From: Bacteroides sp.
GTDB lineage: Bacteria; Bacteroidota; Bacteroidia; Bacteroidales; Muribaculaceae
Reading direction: 5' to 3'
NCBI GenBank assembly: GCA_014802325.1
Contig: JAAVCK010000016.1
Location: forward strand, 35,736-99,735
Length of the DNA: 64,000 nucleotides
Part shown: positions 9,101-19,788 of the stretch, piece by piece
How positions within the stretch are numbered: the first letter of the stretch is position 1
Layout: every line of letters starts with the position of its first letter
Translations under genes and position numbers: made by a program
The notes under the pieces: generated by a model
Database searches by the model: none
What the model was told of the DNA's origin: nothing
Seen by the model: only the letters and a program-made list of their open reading frames with translations

Positions 9101-10345
9101 TCAGTCGAGCTTGTGAATTACAAGTCCGGAGCGCAGCTTGGGTTCAAACCACGTGGTCTTGGGGGGCATGATATTGCCGGAGTCTGCTATATCCATGAGC
9201 TGCTTCATCGACACGGGATAGAGCGCCAGAGCCACTTTCATCTCTCCCGAATCCACTCGGCGCTTGAGTTCGCCGAGGCCGCGGATACCGCCCACGAAGT
9301 CGATGCGCTTGTCGCTGCGCAGGTCAGTGATGCCGAGTATGTCGCGGAGTATGAGATCCGATGATATCGTCACGTCGAGCACACCAATCGGGTCTTCATC
9401 GTTGTAAGTGCCCGGGCGTGCGGTGAGCGAATACCACTTGCCGTCGAGATAGAGTGAGAAGTTATGCAGAGCGGTGGGGCGGTATTCCACCTCGCCCTTG
9501 GGCTCTACGATGAAATTTTCTTCAAGACGGGCCAGAAATTCCTCGGGTGTGAGACCGTTGAGGTCGCGCACCACGCGGTTGTAATCAATGATGTTGAGGT
9601 GAGAAGCCGGAAATGCCACAGCCAGGAAATAATTGTATTCCTCGTCGCCGCGATGCGCGGGATTATTGGTGGCCTTTTCGTGACCCACGAGAGCAGCCGC
9701 AGCCGAGCGGTGGTGGCCGTCGGCTATATAGAGCGAGGGTATGGCATCAAAGGCCTTGGTGATGGCGTCGATCTGAGCAGGATCTTCCACCACCCAGAAG
9801 TGGTGTCCGAAGCCGTCGGGCGCGGTGAAATCATATTCGGCCTCACCTGCGGTGACATCCTTTATCACCTTTTCGAGCACTTCATTGTCGGGGAAGGCGA
9901 AAAATACCGGTTCGATATTGGCGTTGTTGATGCGGACGTGCTTCATGCGGTCCTCTTCCTTATCGCGACGGGTGAGCTCATGCTTTTTGATACGGCCTTC
10001 CATATAGTCGGCCACATTGGCTGCGACCACTATGCCGTATTGCGTACGGCCGTTCATGGTCTGCGCATATATATAATAGTGGTCGGCATCGTCGGCCACG
10101 AGCCATCCGTTGTCCTGAAAAGCGCGGAAATTCTCTACAGCCTTGTCATACACGCGCTCGTCATGTTCATCAGTGCCGGGCTCGAAATCAATCTCGGGTT
10201 TGATGATATGGTAGAGCGACATAGGATTGCCGTCGGCCTCGGAGCGGGCTTCTTCGGAGTTAAGCACATCATAGGGGCGCGAAGCCACCTGGGTGACTAA
10301 ATGGCGTGGGGGACGCACGCCGCGGAAGGGTTTGACTTTAGCCAT
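9101..10345 (-). CDS. DUF1015 family protein
   Basis: 414 residues matching DUF1015 along its length: start VKPFRGVRPPR, ASRPYDVLN near the N-terminus, KKHELTRRDKEEDR in the middle and YIADGHHRSAAA near residue 210. Staphylococcal SbnI, a free L-serine kinase, belongs to the same broad family, so phosphate transfer to serine is a possible role, but this is only a family-level hint. It is 21 bp downstream of purA on the same strand and ends at a strong terminator, so it is probably the last gene of a fur-purA-DUF1015 unit. Confidence 0.8.
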   Translation of the reverse strand: MAKVKPFRGVRPPRHLVTQVASRPYDVLNSEEARSEADGNPMSLYHIIKPEIDFEPGTDEHDERVYDKAVENFRAFQDNGWLVADDADHYYIYAQTMNGRTQYGIVVAANVADYMEGRIKKHELTRRDKEEDRMKHVRINNANIEPVFFAFPDNEVLEKVIKDVTAGEAEYDFTAPDGFGHHFWVVEDPAQIDAITKAFDAIPSLYIADGHHRSAAAALVGHEKATNNPAHRGDEEYNYFLAVAFPASHLNIIDYNRVVRDLNGLTPEEFLARLEENFIVEPKGEVEYRPTALHNFSLYLDGKWYSLTARPGTYNDEDPIGVLDVTISSDLILRDILGITDLRSDKRIDFVGGIRGLGELKRRVDSGEMKVALALYPVSMKQLMDIADSGNIMPPKTTWFEPKLRSGLVIHKLD

Positions 10346-10366
10346 GGTATCAGAGTATGATGATGA

Positions 10367-11641
10367 TTATTTATGATTGTGGCGTATGATGGTCTGGTCG
10401 CGGTCGGGACCTATCGACACAATGGTGATGGGCGTGTCAAGTTCTTTTTCGAGGAAAGCGATATAGTCCTTGAAAGCCTGCGGGAACTGATCCTCGGAGG
10501 TGAAGCGGGTCATATCGGTCTTCCATCCGGGCAGAGTGACGTAGACGGGTTCGATATTTTCCTCGATAGAGTAGGGGAACTGACGGGTCTCCTCGCCATC
10601 GATGCGATAAGCTACGCAAGCCTTTATCTCGTCAAATCCGTCGAGCACGTCGCTCTTCATCATGATAAGCTGGGTCACACCGTTGATCATAATGGCATAG
10701 CGGAGGGCCACGAGGTCGATCCATCCGCAGCGGCGTTCGCGACCGGTCACGGCTCCGTATTCGTGGCCGAGATCACGGATGGTCTTTCCGGTCTCGTCGA
10801 AAAGTTCCGTGGGGAACGGACCTGAACCTACGCGGGTGCAGTAGGCTTTGAATATGCCGTAGACTTCGCCTATCTTGCCGGGAGCCACGCCAAGTCCCGA
10901 GCATGCGCCGGCAGTGATGGTGTTGGAGCTCGTAACGAAAGGATATGAACCGAAGTCGATGTCGAGCAGAGTACCTTGAGCGCCTTCGCAGAGCACACTC
11001 TTACCTTCTTTGAGAAGTTTGTCGATCTCAAATTCGGAGTCGATGATTTGGAAGCCGCGAAGATATTCTATGGCATCCATCCACTTCTTTTCGAGTTCGG
11101 GCAGCCCTTCGGGCTCGGCTCCGAGCTGGCTGAGCAGTTCGAGATGACGGTTGCGGAGAGTGGCGTATTTTTCGTCGAAATTATGGTAGATGTCGCCCAG
11201 ACGGATACCGTTGCGCGAGATCTTGTCGGTATATGTGGGGCCGATGCCCTTGCCGGTAGTACCGATTTTCTTTCCGCCTTTGGCTTTTTCATTTGCAGCG
11301 TCGAGCAGACGGTGGGTGGGTGCTATAAGGTGGACTTTTTTGGAAATACGGAGATTGCTGCGGAGATCCACACCGCTCTTTTCGAGAGCTTCGGCTTCCT
11401 CGCGGAACAGGACGGGATCAAGCACCACGCCGTTGCCTATGATATTGAGCTGCCCCTGACGGAACACACCCGAGGGGATGGAGCGGAGCACGTATTTCTT
11501 GCCTTCAAACTCGAGAGTGTGACCGGCGTTCGGGCCACCCTGGAAGCGGGCTACAGCGTCATAGCGGGGAGTCAATACGTCGACTACCTTACCTTTACCT
11601 TCATCGCCCCACTGGAGGCCGAGCAGTACATCTACTTTCAT
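10367..11641 (-). CDS. purA: Adenylosuccinate synthase
   Basis: 424 residues, the normal length. It joins IMP and aspartate with GTP to give adenylosuccinate, the first step from IMP to AMP. The N-terminal GTP-binding loop LGLQWGDEGKGKVVD holds the catalytic Asp, and QGGPNAGHT, GTTGKGIGPTY and the late SVLCEGAQGTLLDIDFG segment are all present. It lies 39 bp behind the Fur-type regulator gene and 21 bp ahead of DUF1015, which suggests one transcript. Confidence 0.96.
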   Translation of the reverse strand: MKVDVLLGLQWGDEGKGKVVDVLTPRYDAVARFQGGPNAGHTLEFEGKKYVLRSIPSGVFRQGQLNIIGNGVVLDPVLFREEAEALEKSGVDLRSNLRISKKVHLIAPTHRLLDAANEKAKGGKKIGTTGKGIGPTYTDKISRNGIRLGDIYHNFDEKYATLRNRHLELLSQLGAEPEGLPELEKKWMDAIEYLRGFQIIDSEFEIDKLLKEGKSVLCEGAQGTLLDIDFGSYPFVTSSNTITAGACSGLGVAPGKIGEVYGIFKAYCTRVGSGPFPTELFDETGKTIRDLGHEYGAVTGRERRCGWIDLVALRYAIMINGVTQLIMMKSDVLDGFDEIKACVAYRIDGEETRQFPYSIEENIEPVYVTLPGWKTDMTRFTSEDQFPQAFKDYIAFLEKELDTPITIVSIGPDRDQTIIRHNHK

Positions 11642-11680
11642 GTTATAAGTCTTGATAAATCTATATGATATATTGGTTGG

Positions 11681-12160
11681 TTATTTTCTTTCGCCTGAGG
11701 AGCGAGGATCAGCCGAGGCCTTGCGGCACTTATGACACAGCCCGTAGACGTAGACTTCGATGTCAGTGACGGTAAACGACGGATAGCGCCGGTAGTTGAG
11801 CATTCGGGCTATCTCGGGTTCACGTATCTGGCGTATGCGGCCGCAGCGGGTGCAGATGCAGTGAAAGTGCTGTCCGGTGCCTATGCGGCGCTCATATTGC
11901 ACCGCCCCTCCACGCAGGTGGTGGCTTCGCACTATTCCGCAGTCGATCATCAGCTCCATGTTGGCATAGATCGTGGATCGTGCAACTCGGAAGTCACTGC
12001 GGGCCAGCTTCTCGGCCAGTTCTTCGATAGTGAAGTGTCCGTTGAAGTCAAATATCGTGTCGAGAATCGTGCGCCTTTCCGGGGTGTCGCGCAACTGCTT
12101 TGCAGCAATATATTGCGCAAACGCTTCGGCGGCTTTGGCTCTTGACTTGTCTTCGCTCAT
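11681..12160 (-). CDS. fur: Fur-family metal-responsive repressor
   Basis: 159 residues with the Fur layout. A winged-helix DNA-binding half (about 20-95; FTIEELAEKL, FRVARSTIYANMELM) is followed by a dimerisation half with HFHCICTRCG and a second CxxC (GLCHKC), the structural zinc site. This subgroup regulates iron, zinc or peroxide genes; sequence alone does not say which. Its promoter (-7 at 12168-12175) leaves only about a 5-nt leader, so the message is almost leaderless. It is probably co-transcribed with purA. Confidence 0.88.
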   Translation of the reverse strand: MSEDKSRAKAAEAFAQYIAAKQLRDTPERRTILDTIFDFNGHFTIEELAEKLARSDFRVARSTIYANMELMIDCGIVRSHHLRGGAVQYERRIGTGQHFHCICTRCGRIRQIREPEIARMLNYRRYPSFTVTDIEVYVYGLCHKCRKASADPRSSGERK

Positions 12161-12167
12161 TATAGCA

Positions 12168-12199
12168 CAAAGGTAGCAAACCCCGCGAGATTTTCCAAA
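12168..12199 (-). promoter_or_regulatory. Promoter of fur, near-leaderless
   Basis: On the minus strand TTTG (12196-12199) is separated by 20 bp from TACCTTTG (12168-12175). The start codon at 12160 is only 7 bp past the -7 element. Confidence 0.7.
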
Positions 12200-12283
12200 A
12201 AATTTTATATTTAATGTGTGCGGGGAGAGGTCAGGATATTTATTAGTAAAAAATTACTGTGTCAAGAATGTGAAAATATATGA

Positions 12284-12299
12284 TATTTTTGTAATTTTG
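12284..12299 (+). promoter_or_regulatory. Promoter of polyprenyl synthase gene
   Basis: Two adjacent matches to the -7 consensus, TATTTTTG (12284-12291) and TAATTTTG (12292-12299), lie just before the ATG at 12309. Either leaves a very short leader, and they rule out the upstream in-frame ATG/GTG starts. Confidence 0.6.
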
Positions 12300-12308
12300 C
12301 ACTTCATA

Positions 12309-13274
12309 ATGATTACCGTCTCAGAAATCAGAGAGAGCATAGCCCCAGAGTTGAGAGTACTTAACGAGCGAATGGCTGCCGCGCTTGATTCATCGAACGA
12401 ACTGATGAATCAGGTGATTCATAATTATATGCAGTCAAAGGGCAAGCAGTTGCGTCCGATGCTGGTGATACTTACGGCCAAGCTCTTTGGCACAGTGACT
12501 CCCGAAGTGATCTCGGCTGCCGCAGCAGTGGAGCTTCTGCATAACGCTTCGCTTATCCACGATGACGTGGTGGATGATTCCGACACCCGCCATGGCCGCA
12601 AGACTATCAATGCGGTGTGGGATAACCATATCGCCGTGCTCGTGGGCGACTTTTTCGTATCGGGTGCACTGCGCCAGGCAATCCTCACACGCGACTTGCG
12701 GGTGATTGATGCAGTGGGTCATCTCGGCCAGATGCTCTCGGTAGGAGAGATGGATCAGATATGCAACGCGCGCTTCCACACGCTCGACGAGGAGAATTAC
12801 TTCAAGGTCATATCACATAAGACGGCGTCGCTCTTTGTGTCGTGTGTGCGCATGGGCTGCTTTACGGTTGGCGCTTCGGATGAAGATCTGGCAGTGATGA
12901 GTGAATATGCCGAACTTTTCGGCCGCTGCTTCCAGCTGCGCGATGATATTTACGATTATTTCCCCTCCGATGATATAGGGAAACCTACGGGCAATGACCT
13001 GCGCGAGGGTAAGATCACTTTGCCGCTGCTTTATGCGTTGTCGCTCACCGATGATAGCCGACATGACGAGATGCTTGAGCTTTCGCGCCGCGAGAGTCTT
13101 GACAGCGGCGAAATCCGACGTCTTATCGACTATGCTGTGGAGATGGGCGGGATAGACTATACGTTTGCGATGATCGACCGGCTTGCTGAGCAGGCGTGTG
13201 AGCTGCTCGACCGTATTCCGCAGTGTGAGGCCACCGATGCTCTCCGTGCGCTTGTAAGATCGCTCAAGAATTGA
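12309..13274 (+). CDS. All-trans polyprenyl diphosphate synthase
   Basis: 321 residues from the ATG at 12309 (MITVSEIRES), chosen because the promoter lies between this codon and the longer in-frame starts, and because it gives the family length. It extends allylic diphosphates with isopentenyl diphosphate. The first Asp-rich motif is LIHDDVVDDSDTRHG and the second is LRDDIYDYF. It probably makes the side chain of menaquinone or a related long-chain prenyl donor; chain length cannot be told. It is monocistronic between fur and a terminator. Confidence 0.92.
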   Translation: MITVSEIRESIAPELRVLNERMAAALDSSNELMNQVIHNYMQSKGKQLRPMLVILTAKLFGTVTPEVISAAAAVELLHNASLIHDDVVDDSDTRHGRKTINAVWDNHIAVLVGDFFVSGALRQAILTRDLRVIDAVGHLGQMLSVGEMDQICNARFHTLDEENYFKVISHKTASLFVSCVRMGCFTVGASDEDLAVMSEYAELFGRCFQLRDDIYDYFPSDDIGKPTGNDLREGKITLPLLYALSLTDDSRHDEMLELSRRESLDSGEIRRLIDYAVEMGGIDYTFAMIDRLAEQACELLDRIPQCEATDALRALVRSLKN

Positions 13275-13286
13275 CGAAAAAAATTA

Positions 13287-13314
13287 GGGAACGAAGTATG
13301 ATGCCTTCGCTCCC
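13287..13314 (-). terminator. Terminator between convergent genes
   Basis: GGGAACGAAG (13287-13296) pairs with CTTCGCTCCC (13305-13314) with one A-C mismatch. Read on the minus strand it is followed by a U-rich run (AATTTTTTTC), so it mainly serves the DUF5605 gene, but it also follows the polyprenyl synthase stop by 13 bp. Confidence 0.6.
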
Positions 13315-13466
13315 CCGATTATTTTCAATAACTTTAGCTACTGACCCGAGATAAGCCCGTTCGGTGAACTGATATATCTCAAGGCATGTAAGGATGCTCC
13401 GGCGAAGCGCTTTAACCGGATTTGCGGATATCAGCTCAAATATAGGAAATATCAGTTGATACTTGG

Positions 13467-15098
13467 TTACTGCTCTACTTCCGTAACTCGCAGAAGCACA
13501 TAGGGAGTGAGCGGTAGACGGATATTGCGGTTGTTCACATCGTAGTGGCGGTAGTCGATGGCTTTACCTATTTCCATGATTTCGGGCCACTCGGTCACTG
13601 TCATGTTCCAAGTGTCGATAATCTCTACTTTATAGCGGGTGCCGGGTTTGAGTTTGTCGTAGTCGGCACACTTGGCCGGAAGATTGAATATCCAGCTTTC
13701 GGGCATTTCCTTACCGAAATATATCAGATAGTGTCCCGGTCCACCGGTAGAGGTGCGGATGTCGCGTGTGATGTCGGCGGGCTCTATGGGAGCAGGCATT
13801 GATTCTACAATATCGCGGATGAAGCCGATGCGCTTCCACGATTCACCGCGCTGTCGGCCACCCTCGGCCCACATGATAGTGTCGCTGTCTGACGGATGTT
13901 GCAGGAAGCACTCTCCGTGGGTCACGTAAGTGCCGCCGAGCACACCGTTCCATATACGGTGTATCATTTCCTGGCCGCTCAGCCGGCCCCAGCGGTTGGA
14001 CAGATTGCCTTCATAGCATACCTCGTCGAGCACCACCGGCTTGCGGTAAATACTCCGCAGTATGGCTGCGCGTCCGGGTTCCATCACCGGGGCCTCGTCC
14101 TGAATGCTCGTATGGGTGATTCTTTCAGTGGTCTCGTAGGGGAAGTATGTAGCGGTAGAGCCGTGGATGGATAGCAGATGCCCGTAGGGGTCGCTCTCGT
14201 CCACTACGTCGATAAGTCGCAGCCAGTCGTCTTCGGTCTTTGACTTTACGTAGTCGTATTCGTTGGCCATTGACCACCATACGTTGGGAAATGCAGCCAG
14301 ACGCGCCACAAGGTAGCGGGCATAAGCCTCGTTGACCTCGGCCGGCATGGAGTCAAAACCCCATTCGCCTTTATCGTAAGGGTGGAAAATTATCAGGTCG
14401 GCCTCTATGCCGAGACGGTCAAGACTGTCGATAGCCTGCTCGAAATTTCGGAAAAATGAGGGGTTAAAGCGCGTGAGGTCAAACTGCTTTCCGCTACGTG
14501 CGGTCAGCGTCATTCCCTCGGTGTCGCTCTGTCCGGAAGCGAAGGGATAATGTATAGGCTCTTTCTTGCACAGCGCATAGCTCTTGGGCATGACACACAT
14601 CCTGATCTTATTGTAGTCACTGCCCTCAAGGGTGGAAAGTGTGATGCTCTGCAGATCGGGAGTCATGTGAGCCCATGCGTAGGCAGTGGTGCCGAAGGGC
14701 ATGTAGCGTGTAGAGTCGGAGTAGGCAAATGTGTGTCGGCCGCTCACTCTTACCGGCCCGTGGCCTTTGGCCTGATCGGTGCAAGTGATGTAACCCTCTA
14801 TGCCGTTGAGCTGCGGGGCGGATGATGAGGTGGTATAATCCCATCGGCCGGCTTTCAGCGGGAGAAAGCGGAGAACATATATGCCGCTTCCGTCGTAAAA
14901 TCCCGGAACTTGCAGAGTGTCGGTGCCATTGATAAATGTAGCTCCGAAAGTGACGTCGGCATACGGATTGCCCCCCTCCGGCCCGCGAAATTCGCGTTGC
15001 CAGCGCTCATAGAGCCTTACATTGTCAAACGGATTTTCCACACCTGCGGCAGATAGTGCAGCCAATGAGAGAAATATACTTATGATAGGTTGTTTCAT
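13467..15098 (-). CDS. Secreted glycoside-hydrolase-like protein (DUF5060 / DUF4038 / DUF5605)
   Basis: 543 residues with a signal peptide (MKQPIISIFLSLAALSAAG). A DUF5060-like beta-sandwich at about 20-100 (VPGFYDGSGIYVLRFLP) leads into a TIM-barrel of the DUF4038/apiosidase type (RYMPFGTTAYAWAH). The candidate acid/base Glu follows Asn in WSMANEYDY near residue 280, and the candidate nucleophile is in VVLDEVCYEG near 350, the usual clan GH-A arrangement. A C-terminal DUF5605 strand domain ends the protein. It probably removes a side-chain sugar from plant glycans; the substrate is unknown. It has its own promoter and is divergent from fmt. Confidence 0.8.
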   Translation of the reverse strand: MKQPIISIFLSLAALSAAGVENPFDNVRLYERWQREFRGPEGGNPYADVTFGATFINGTDTLQVPGFYDGSGIYVLRFLPLKAGRWDYTTSSSAPQLNGIEGYITCTDQAKGHGPVRVSGRHTFAYSDSTRYMPFGTTAYAWAHMTPDLQSITLSTLEGSDYNKIRMCVMPKSYALCKKEPIHYPFASGQSDTEGMTLTARSGKQFDLTRFNPSFFRNFEQAIDSLDRLGIEADLIIFHPYDKGEWGFDSMPAEVNEAYARYLVARLAAFPNVWWSMANEYDYVKSKTEDDWLRLIDVVDESDPYGHLLSIHGSTATYFPYETTERITHTSIQDEAPVMEPGRAAILRSIYRKPVVLDEVCYEGNLSNRWGRLSGQEMIHRIWNGVLGGTYVTHGECFLQHPSDSDTIMWAEGGRQRGESWKRIGFIRDIVESMPAPIEPADITRDIRTSTGGPGHYLIYFGKEMPESWIFNLPAKCADYDKLKPGTRYKVEIIDTWNMTVTEWPEIMEIGKAIDYRHYDVNNRNIRLPLTPYVLLRVTEVEQ

Positions 15099-15138
15099 GG
15101 TGGTTGAGTGTCAGATTTTTTTTGAACAGCTATTAGTG

Positions 15139-15146
15139 CAAAGGTA
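15139..15146 (-). promoter_or_regulatory. -7 element of the DUF5605 gene
   Basis: TACCTTTG on the minus strand. It lies only 12 bp from the opposing -7 of fmt, so the two promoters overlap and may compete. Confidence 0.55.
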
Positions 15147-15158
15147 CGGAAAAATTGC

Positions 15159-15166
15159 TAATTTTG
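15159..15166 (+). promoter_or_regulatory. -7 element of fmt, leaderless
   Basis: TAATTTTG ends 4 bp before the fmt ATG at 15171, so a transcript from it would start at or next to the start codon. Confidence 0.5.
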
Positions 15167-15170
15167 CGGT

Positions 15171-16133
15171 ATGGAAAAGAAAGATTTACGAATAGTATTT
15201 TTAGGAACACCAGATTTCGCGGTCGAATCGCTGAGCCGGCTCGTGGATAACGGTTATAATATAGTGGGTGTGGTGACCATGCCCGATAAACCGGCCGGTA
15301 GAGGTCATAAGATGTATCAGTCGCCGGTGAAGGAATATGCACTTGCCCACGGGCTGAAGTTGCTCCAGCCTGTGAAACTCAAAGACGAGACTTTCGTCGA
15401 AGAGCTCCGTAGTCTTGAGGCTGATCTGTTCATCGTGATTGCCTTCAGGATGTTGCCCGAAGTGGTATGGCGAATGCCGCGCCTCGGCACATTTAACCTT
15501 CACGCCTCGCTGCTGCCGCGATATCGCGGGGCAGCCCCGATCAACTGGGCTGTAATCAATGGCGATACCGAAACCGGTGTGACAACATTTTTCCTTAAGC
15601 ACGAGATAGATACCGGCGACATCATAGCCCGACAACGCATCGAGATAGCTCCTGATGAAAATGTTGGATCGGTCCACGACCGCCTTATGATGCTTGGTGC
15701 CGACCTGACGCTTCAGACGGTGGAGAGTATACTTGACGGCACGCTGACCACCATACCGCAGGACGAGCTGCTTAAGGGTGAAGAGCCTACCCCCGCTCCG
15801 AAGATTTTCAAGGATACGTGCCGTATCGACTGGACCGCCGGTGCCGTGAAGGTCGCTAATCTTGTAAGAGGCCTCTCGCCATATCCGGGAGCATGGTCGC
15901 CGCTTGAGGCTGACGGTACTCCTGTGGGCGAAATGAAAATATTTGCCGGTAAGGTAGCGGATGTTTCAGATCTTGCTCCCGGCGAGGTCAGGATTGCCGA
16001 TGGCACTATGACAGTAGGATGTGGTGACTCTACGGCCTATTCGGTGACCGAACTTCAGATACCGGGCAAGCGCAAGATGCCGGTGGCCGACTTTCTGCGC
16101 GGCAATCGCCTGGCCGATATGAAGCTGGGCTGA
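15171..16133 (+). CDS. fmt: Methionyl-tRNA formyltransferase
   Basis: 320 residues, normal length. It formylates the amino group of initiator Met-tRNA using 10-formyl-tetrahydrofolate. Key segments are RIVFLGTPDFAVE at the N-terminus, MPDKPAGRGHKM, NLHASLLPRYRGAAPINWAVINGD with the folate-site Asn-His-Asp set, and a C-terminal OB-like domain from about residue 205. The ATG lies directly against its -7 promoter element, suggesting a leaderless message. Confidence 0.96.
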   Translation: MEKKDLRIVFLGTPDFAVESLSRLVDNGYNIVGVVTMPDKPAGRGHKMYQSPVKEYALAHGLKLLQPVKLKDETFVEELRSLEADLFIVIAFRMLPEVVWRMPRLGTFNLHASLLPRYRGAAPINWAVINGDTETGVTTFFLKHEIDTGDIIARQRIEIAPDENVGSVHDRLMMLGADLTLQTVESILDGTLTTIPQDELLKGEEPTPAPKIFKDTCRIDWTAGAVKVANLVRGLSPYPGAWSPLEADGTPVGEMKIFAGKVADVSDLAPGEVRIADGTMTVGCGDSTAYSVTELQIPGKRKMPVADFLRGNRLADMKLG

Positions 16134-16156
16134 ACTTTCAATTAGATTATATGTAT

Positions 16157-16192
16157 TGCGGCGGCGAAAGGTCTATACCTGTCGCCGCCGCA
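16157..16192. terminator. Bidirectional terminator between fmt and the porin gene
   Basis: An 11-bp perfect stem TGCGGCGGCGA / TCGCCGCCGCA with an inner AGGT/ACCT stem, flanked by AT-rich tails on both sides (GTGATTTTA to the right). It sits between convergent genes. Confidence 0.8.
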
Positions 16193-16225
16193 GTGATTTT
16201 ACGATAGTTGAGTTTTCGGGAGTGC

Positions 16226-17533
16226 TCAGAACGAGAATCCTATCATGGCACCTATGCGGCGCGCATAGCCGTTTTCGCCATTGAAATCCTGACGCTTGCC
16301 GAATGAAAATTCAGCTCCGGCCTGAATGCGGGGAGTAAGATACCAAATTATGTTGGTGGTGCTGAGCAGGCCGTATTTATAGTCTGTGCCGTCGGCATCG
16401 CATGAGGGCAGGTAGCGTCCCTGGCCGAACGACGTGGACACGAAGAGCGATGGAGTGAAATTGTACTGCACGCCTAAATTATATCCGAATCCCGGGGTGG
16501 TGCGCAGGCGGCCGGGCGACTTTGGGTCAGCCACCAGGTCGTAGCGGCCAAGGAGTATGTCACCTCCGAAATTTGAGTAAGATTTGCCGCCGTTGACAGT
16601 GGCGTATATGGTCCAGGCGTGTGCGGGGTGAAATACGGTGCTGAGCTGTACTCCCCAGCCGGTGAGAGTGTGATTTTTCTGCGTGAGCATATCGCGGTAG
16701 GGTAGGGAGCGGACTATTCCGGCGAGTCGTACGTGCTGCTCCTTATCCCACTCGTATTGCACGAAAGCGGCTACGTTGGGCAGGTATTGCGAGCGTGCTG
16801 CTGTGGTGGTGCCGTCTTCCTGAATGCGCATAGAGGGAGTCTCCACCGATGCCGCTACTACATAGTGACTGCGGAAAGTGTGCATCCAGCGCACGAGGAC
16901 AGCTGTGGCGTCCATCTTCATGTTAGGACCGGCGGCGTCGATGGTGGGAGGTGCGGCCGAGCCGTCGCTGAATGTCGACGATGCGTAACCCACGGTCCAG
17001 TCATTAAGTATGGCATAGGCTTTTTTCAGATGAAAGTCGCGGCTCGAATATCCGTTGAAGTTGGCTTCGATATACAGCTGATATGTGCCGAGACTCTTGT
17101 TGCGGCCGATCACTCGGAAAAATAATGCCGTACCGGCGGGTGTGGTGCCGAGCAACCGGTCATGAAGCGGGTCGCGCGACACGGGGATGAGTGCCGGCGA
17201 AAATCCCGGAGAATTTACCGATCCGCCCCAGTCGAAGTATCCTCTCATTCTCACCATGCCGCCTATACCCATGGCCAGATTGGCGTCGCGGCTCATGAAA
17301 AGAAAGTAAGGAGCGGCGGGGTCCTGGAAGTTGCGAAACTGATCGTAAAAGAAATGCTCTATGAGCGAGCGTATTGAGTCAGAATTCGGGTTGGAGCCCT
17401 CTCCGAAATATACGTAGCGGTGCGATGCCATGAGAGAATCGCGCTGTTCTTCTACGGCCGAAGTGGCGGCGAAAGAAGATAGTGTGGCCGATACGACGGC
17501 TAAAGTCGGCAGAATGGTGCGTAAGATTGACAT
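16226..17533 (-). CDS. Outer-membrane porin (DcaP-like)
   Basis: 435 residues. A signal peptide (residues 1 to about 23, ending SSFAATSA) and a short helical stretch (RSLIEHFFYDQFRNFQ) precede a long beta-strand-rich barrel that ends in Phe (GAMIGFSF), the normal outer-membrane insertion signal. Segments such as GIGGMVRMRGYFDWGG and YIEANFNGYSSRDFHLKKAYAIL resemble DcaP-type trimeric porins. The solute is unknown. It stands alone between fmt and gyrB. Confidence 0.75.
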   Translation of the reverse strand: MSILRTILPTLAVVSATLSSFAATSAVEEQRDSLMASHRYVYFGEGSNPNSDSIRSLIEHFFYDQFRNFQDPAAPYFLFMSRDANLAMGIGGMVRMRGYFDWGGSVNSPGFSPALIPVSRDPLHDRLLGTTPAGTALFFRVIGRNKSLGTYQLYIEANFNGYSSRDFHLKKAYAILNDWTVGYASSTFSDGSAAPPTIDAAGPNMKMDATAVLVRWMHTFRSHYVVAASVETPSMRIQEDGTTTAARSQYLPNVAAFVQYEWDKEQHVRLAGIVRSLPYRDMLTQKNHTLTGWGVQLSTVFHPAHAWTIYATVNGGKSYSNFGGDILLGRYDLVADPKSPGRLRTTPGFGYNLGVQYNFTPSLFVSTSFGQGRYLPSCDADGTDYKYGLLSTTNIIWYLTPRIQAGAEFSFGKRQDFNGENGYARRIGAMIGFSF

Positions 17534-17619
17534 AAATGTAATGAGTGAAGTTGAAACTGATGAGGATGATTTTATGAATTAATAACATATCAAACGGTGA
17601 AAAAGTTTGCTGGCAATGC

Positions 17620-17650
17620 TTGTTTTTTTGAGGAAAAATCCTTAACTTTG
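17620..17650 (+). promoter_or_regulatory. Promoter of gyrB
   Basis: TTG at 17620-17622, 20 bp spacer, TAACTTTG at 17643-17650. This predicts a leader of about 93 nt before the ATG at 17746. Confidence 0.6.
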
Positions 17651-17727
17651 TTACATATTTCGTGAATCTGTATGGGCTGATGGAAATGTCTGAAAGCCAG
17701 CGGATAAGCTTATGAAAAAGTAACTAA

Positions 17728-19689
<1,962 letters not shown>

Positions 19690-19715
19690 GCGGCAGTAAA
19701 CCTATCGACCCTCTC

Positions 19716-19765
19716 GGGTGTTATATATCTAAGACGTAACCGGGTATATAACACCCTCTCTTTTT
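19716..19765 (+). terminator. Terminator of gyrB
   Basis: A perfect 12-bp stem GGGTGTTATATA (19716-19727) / TATATAACACCC (19745-19756) with a 17-nt loop, followed by TCTCTTTTTC. Confidence 0.9.
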
Positions 19766-19788
19766 CTCACGTAAAAACTATACCGCTC

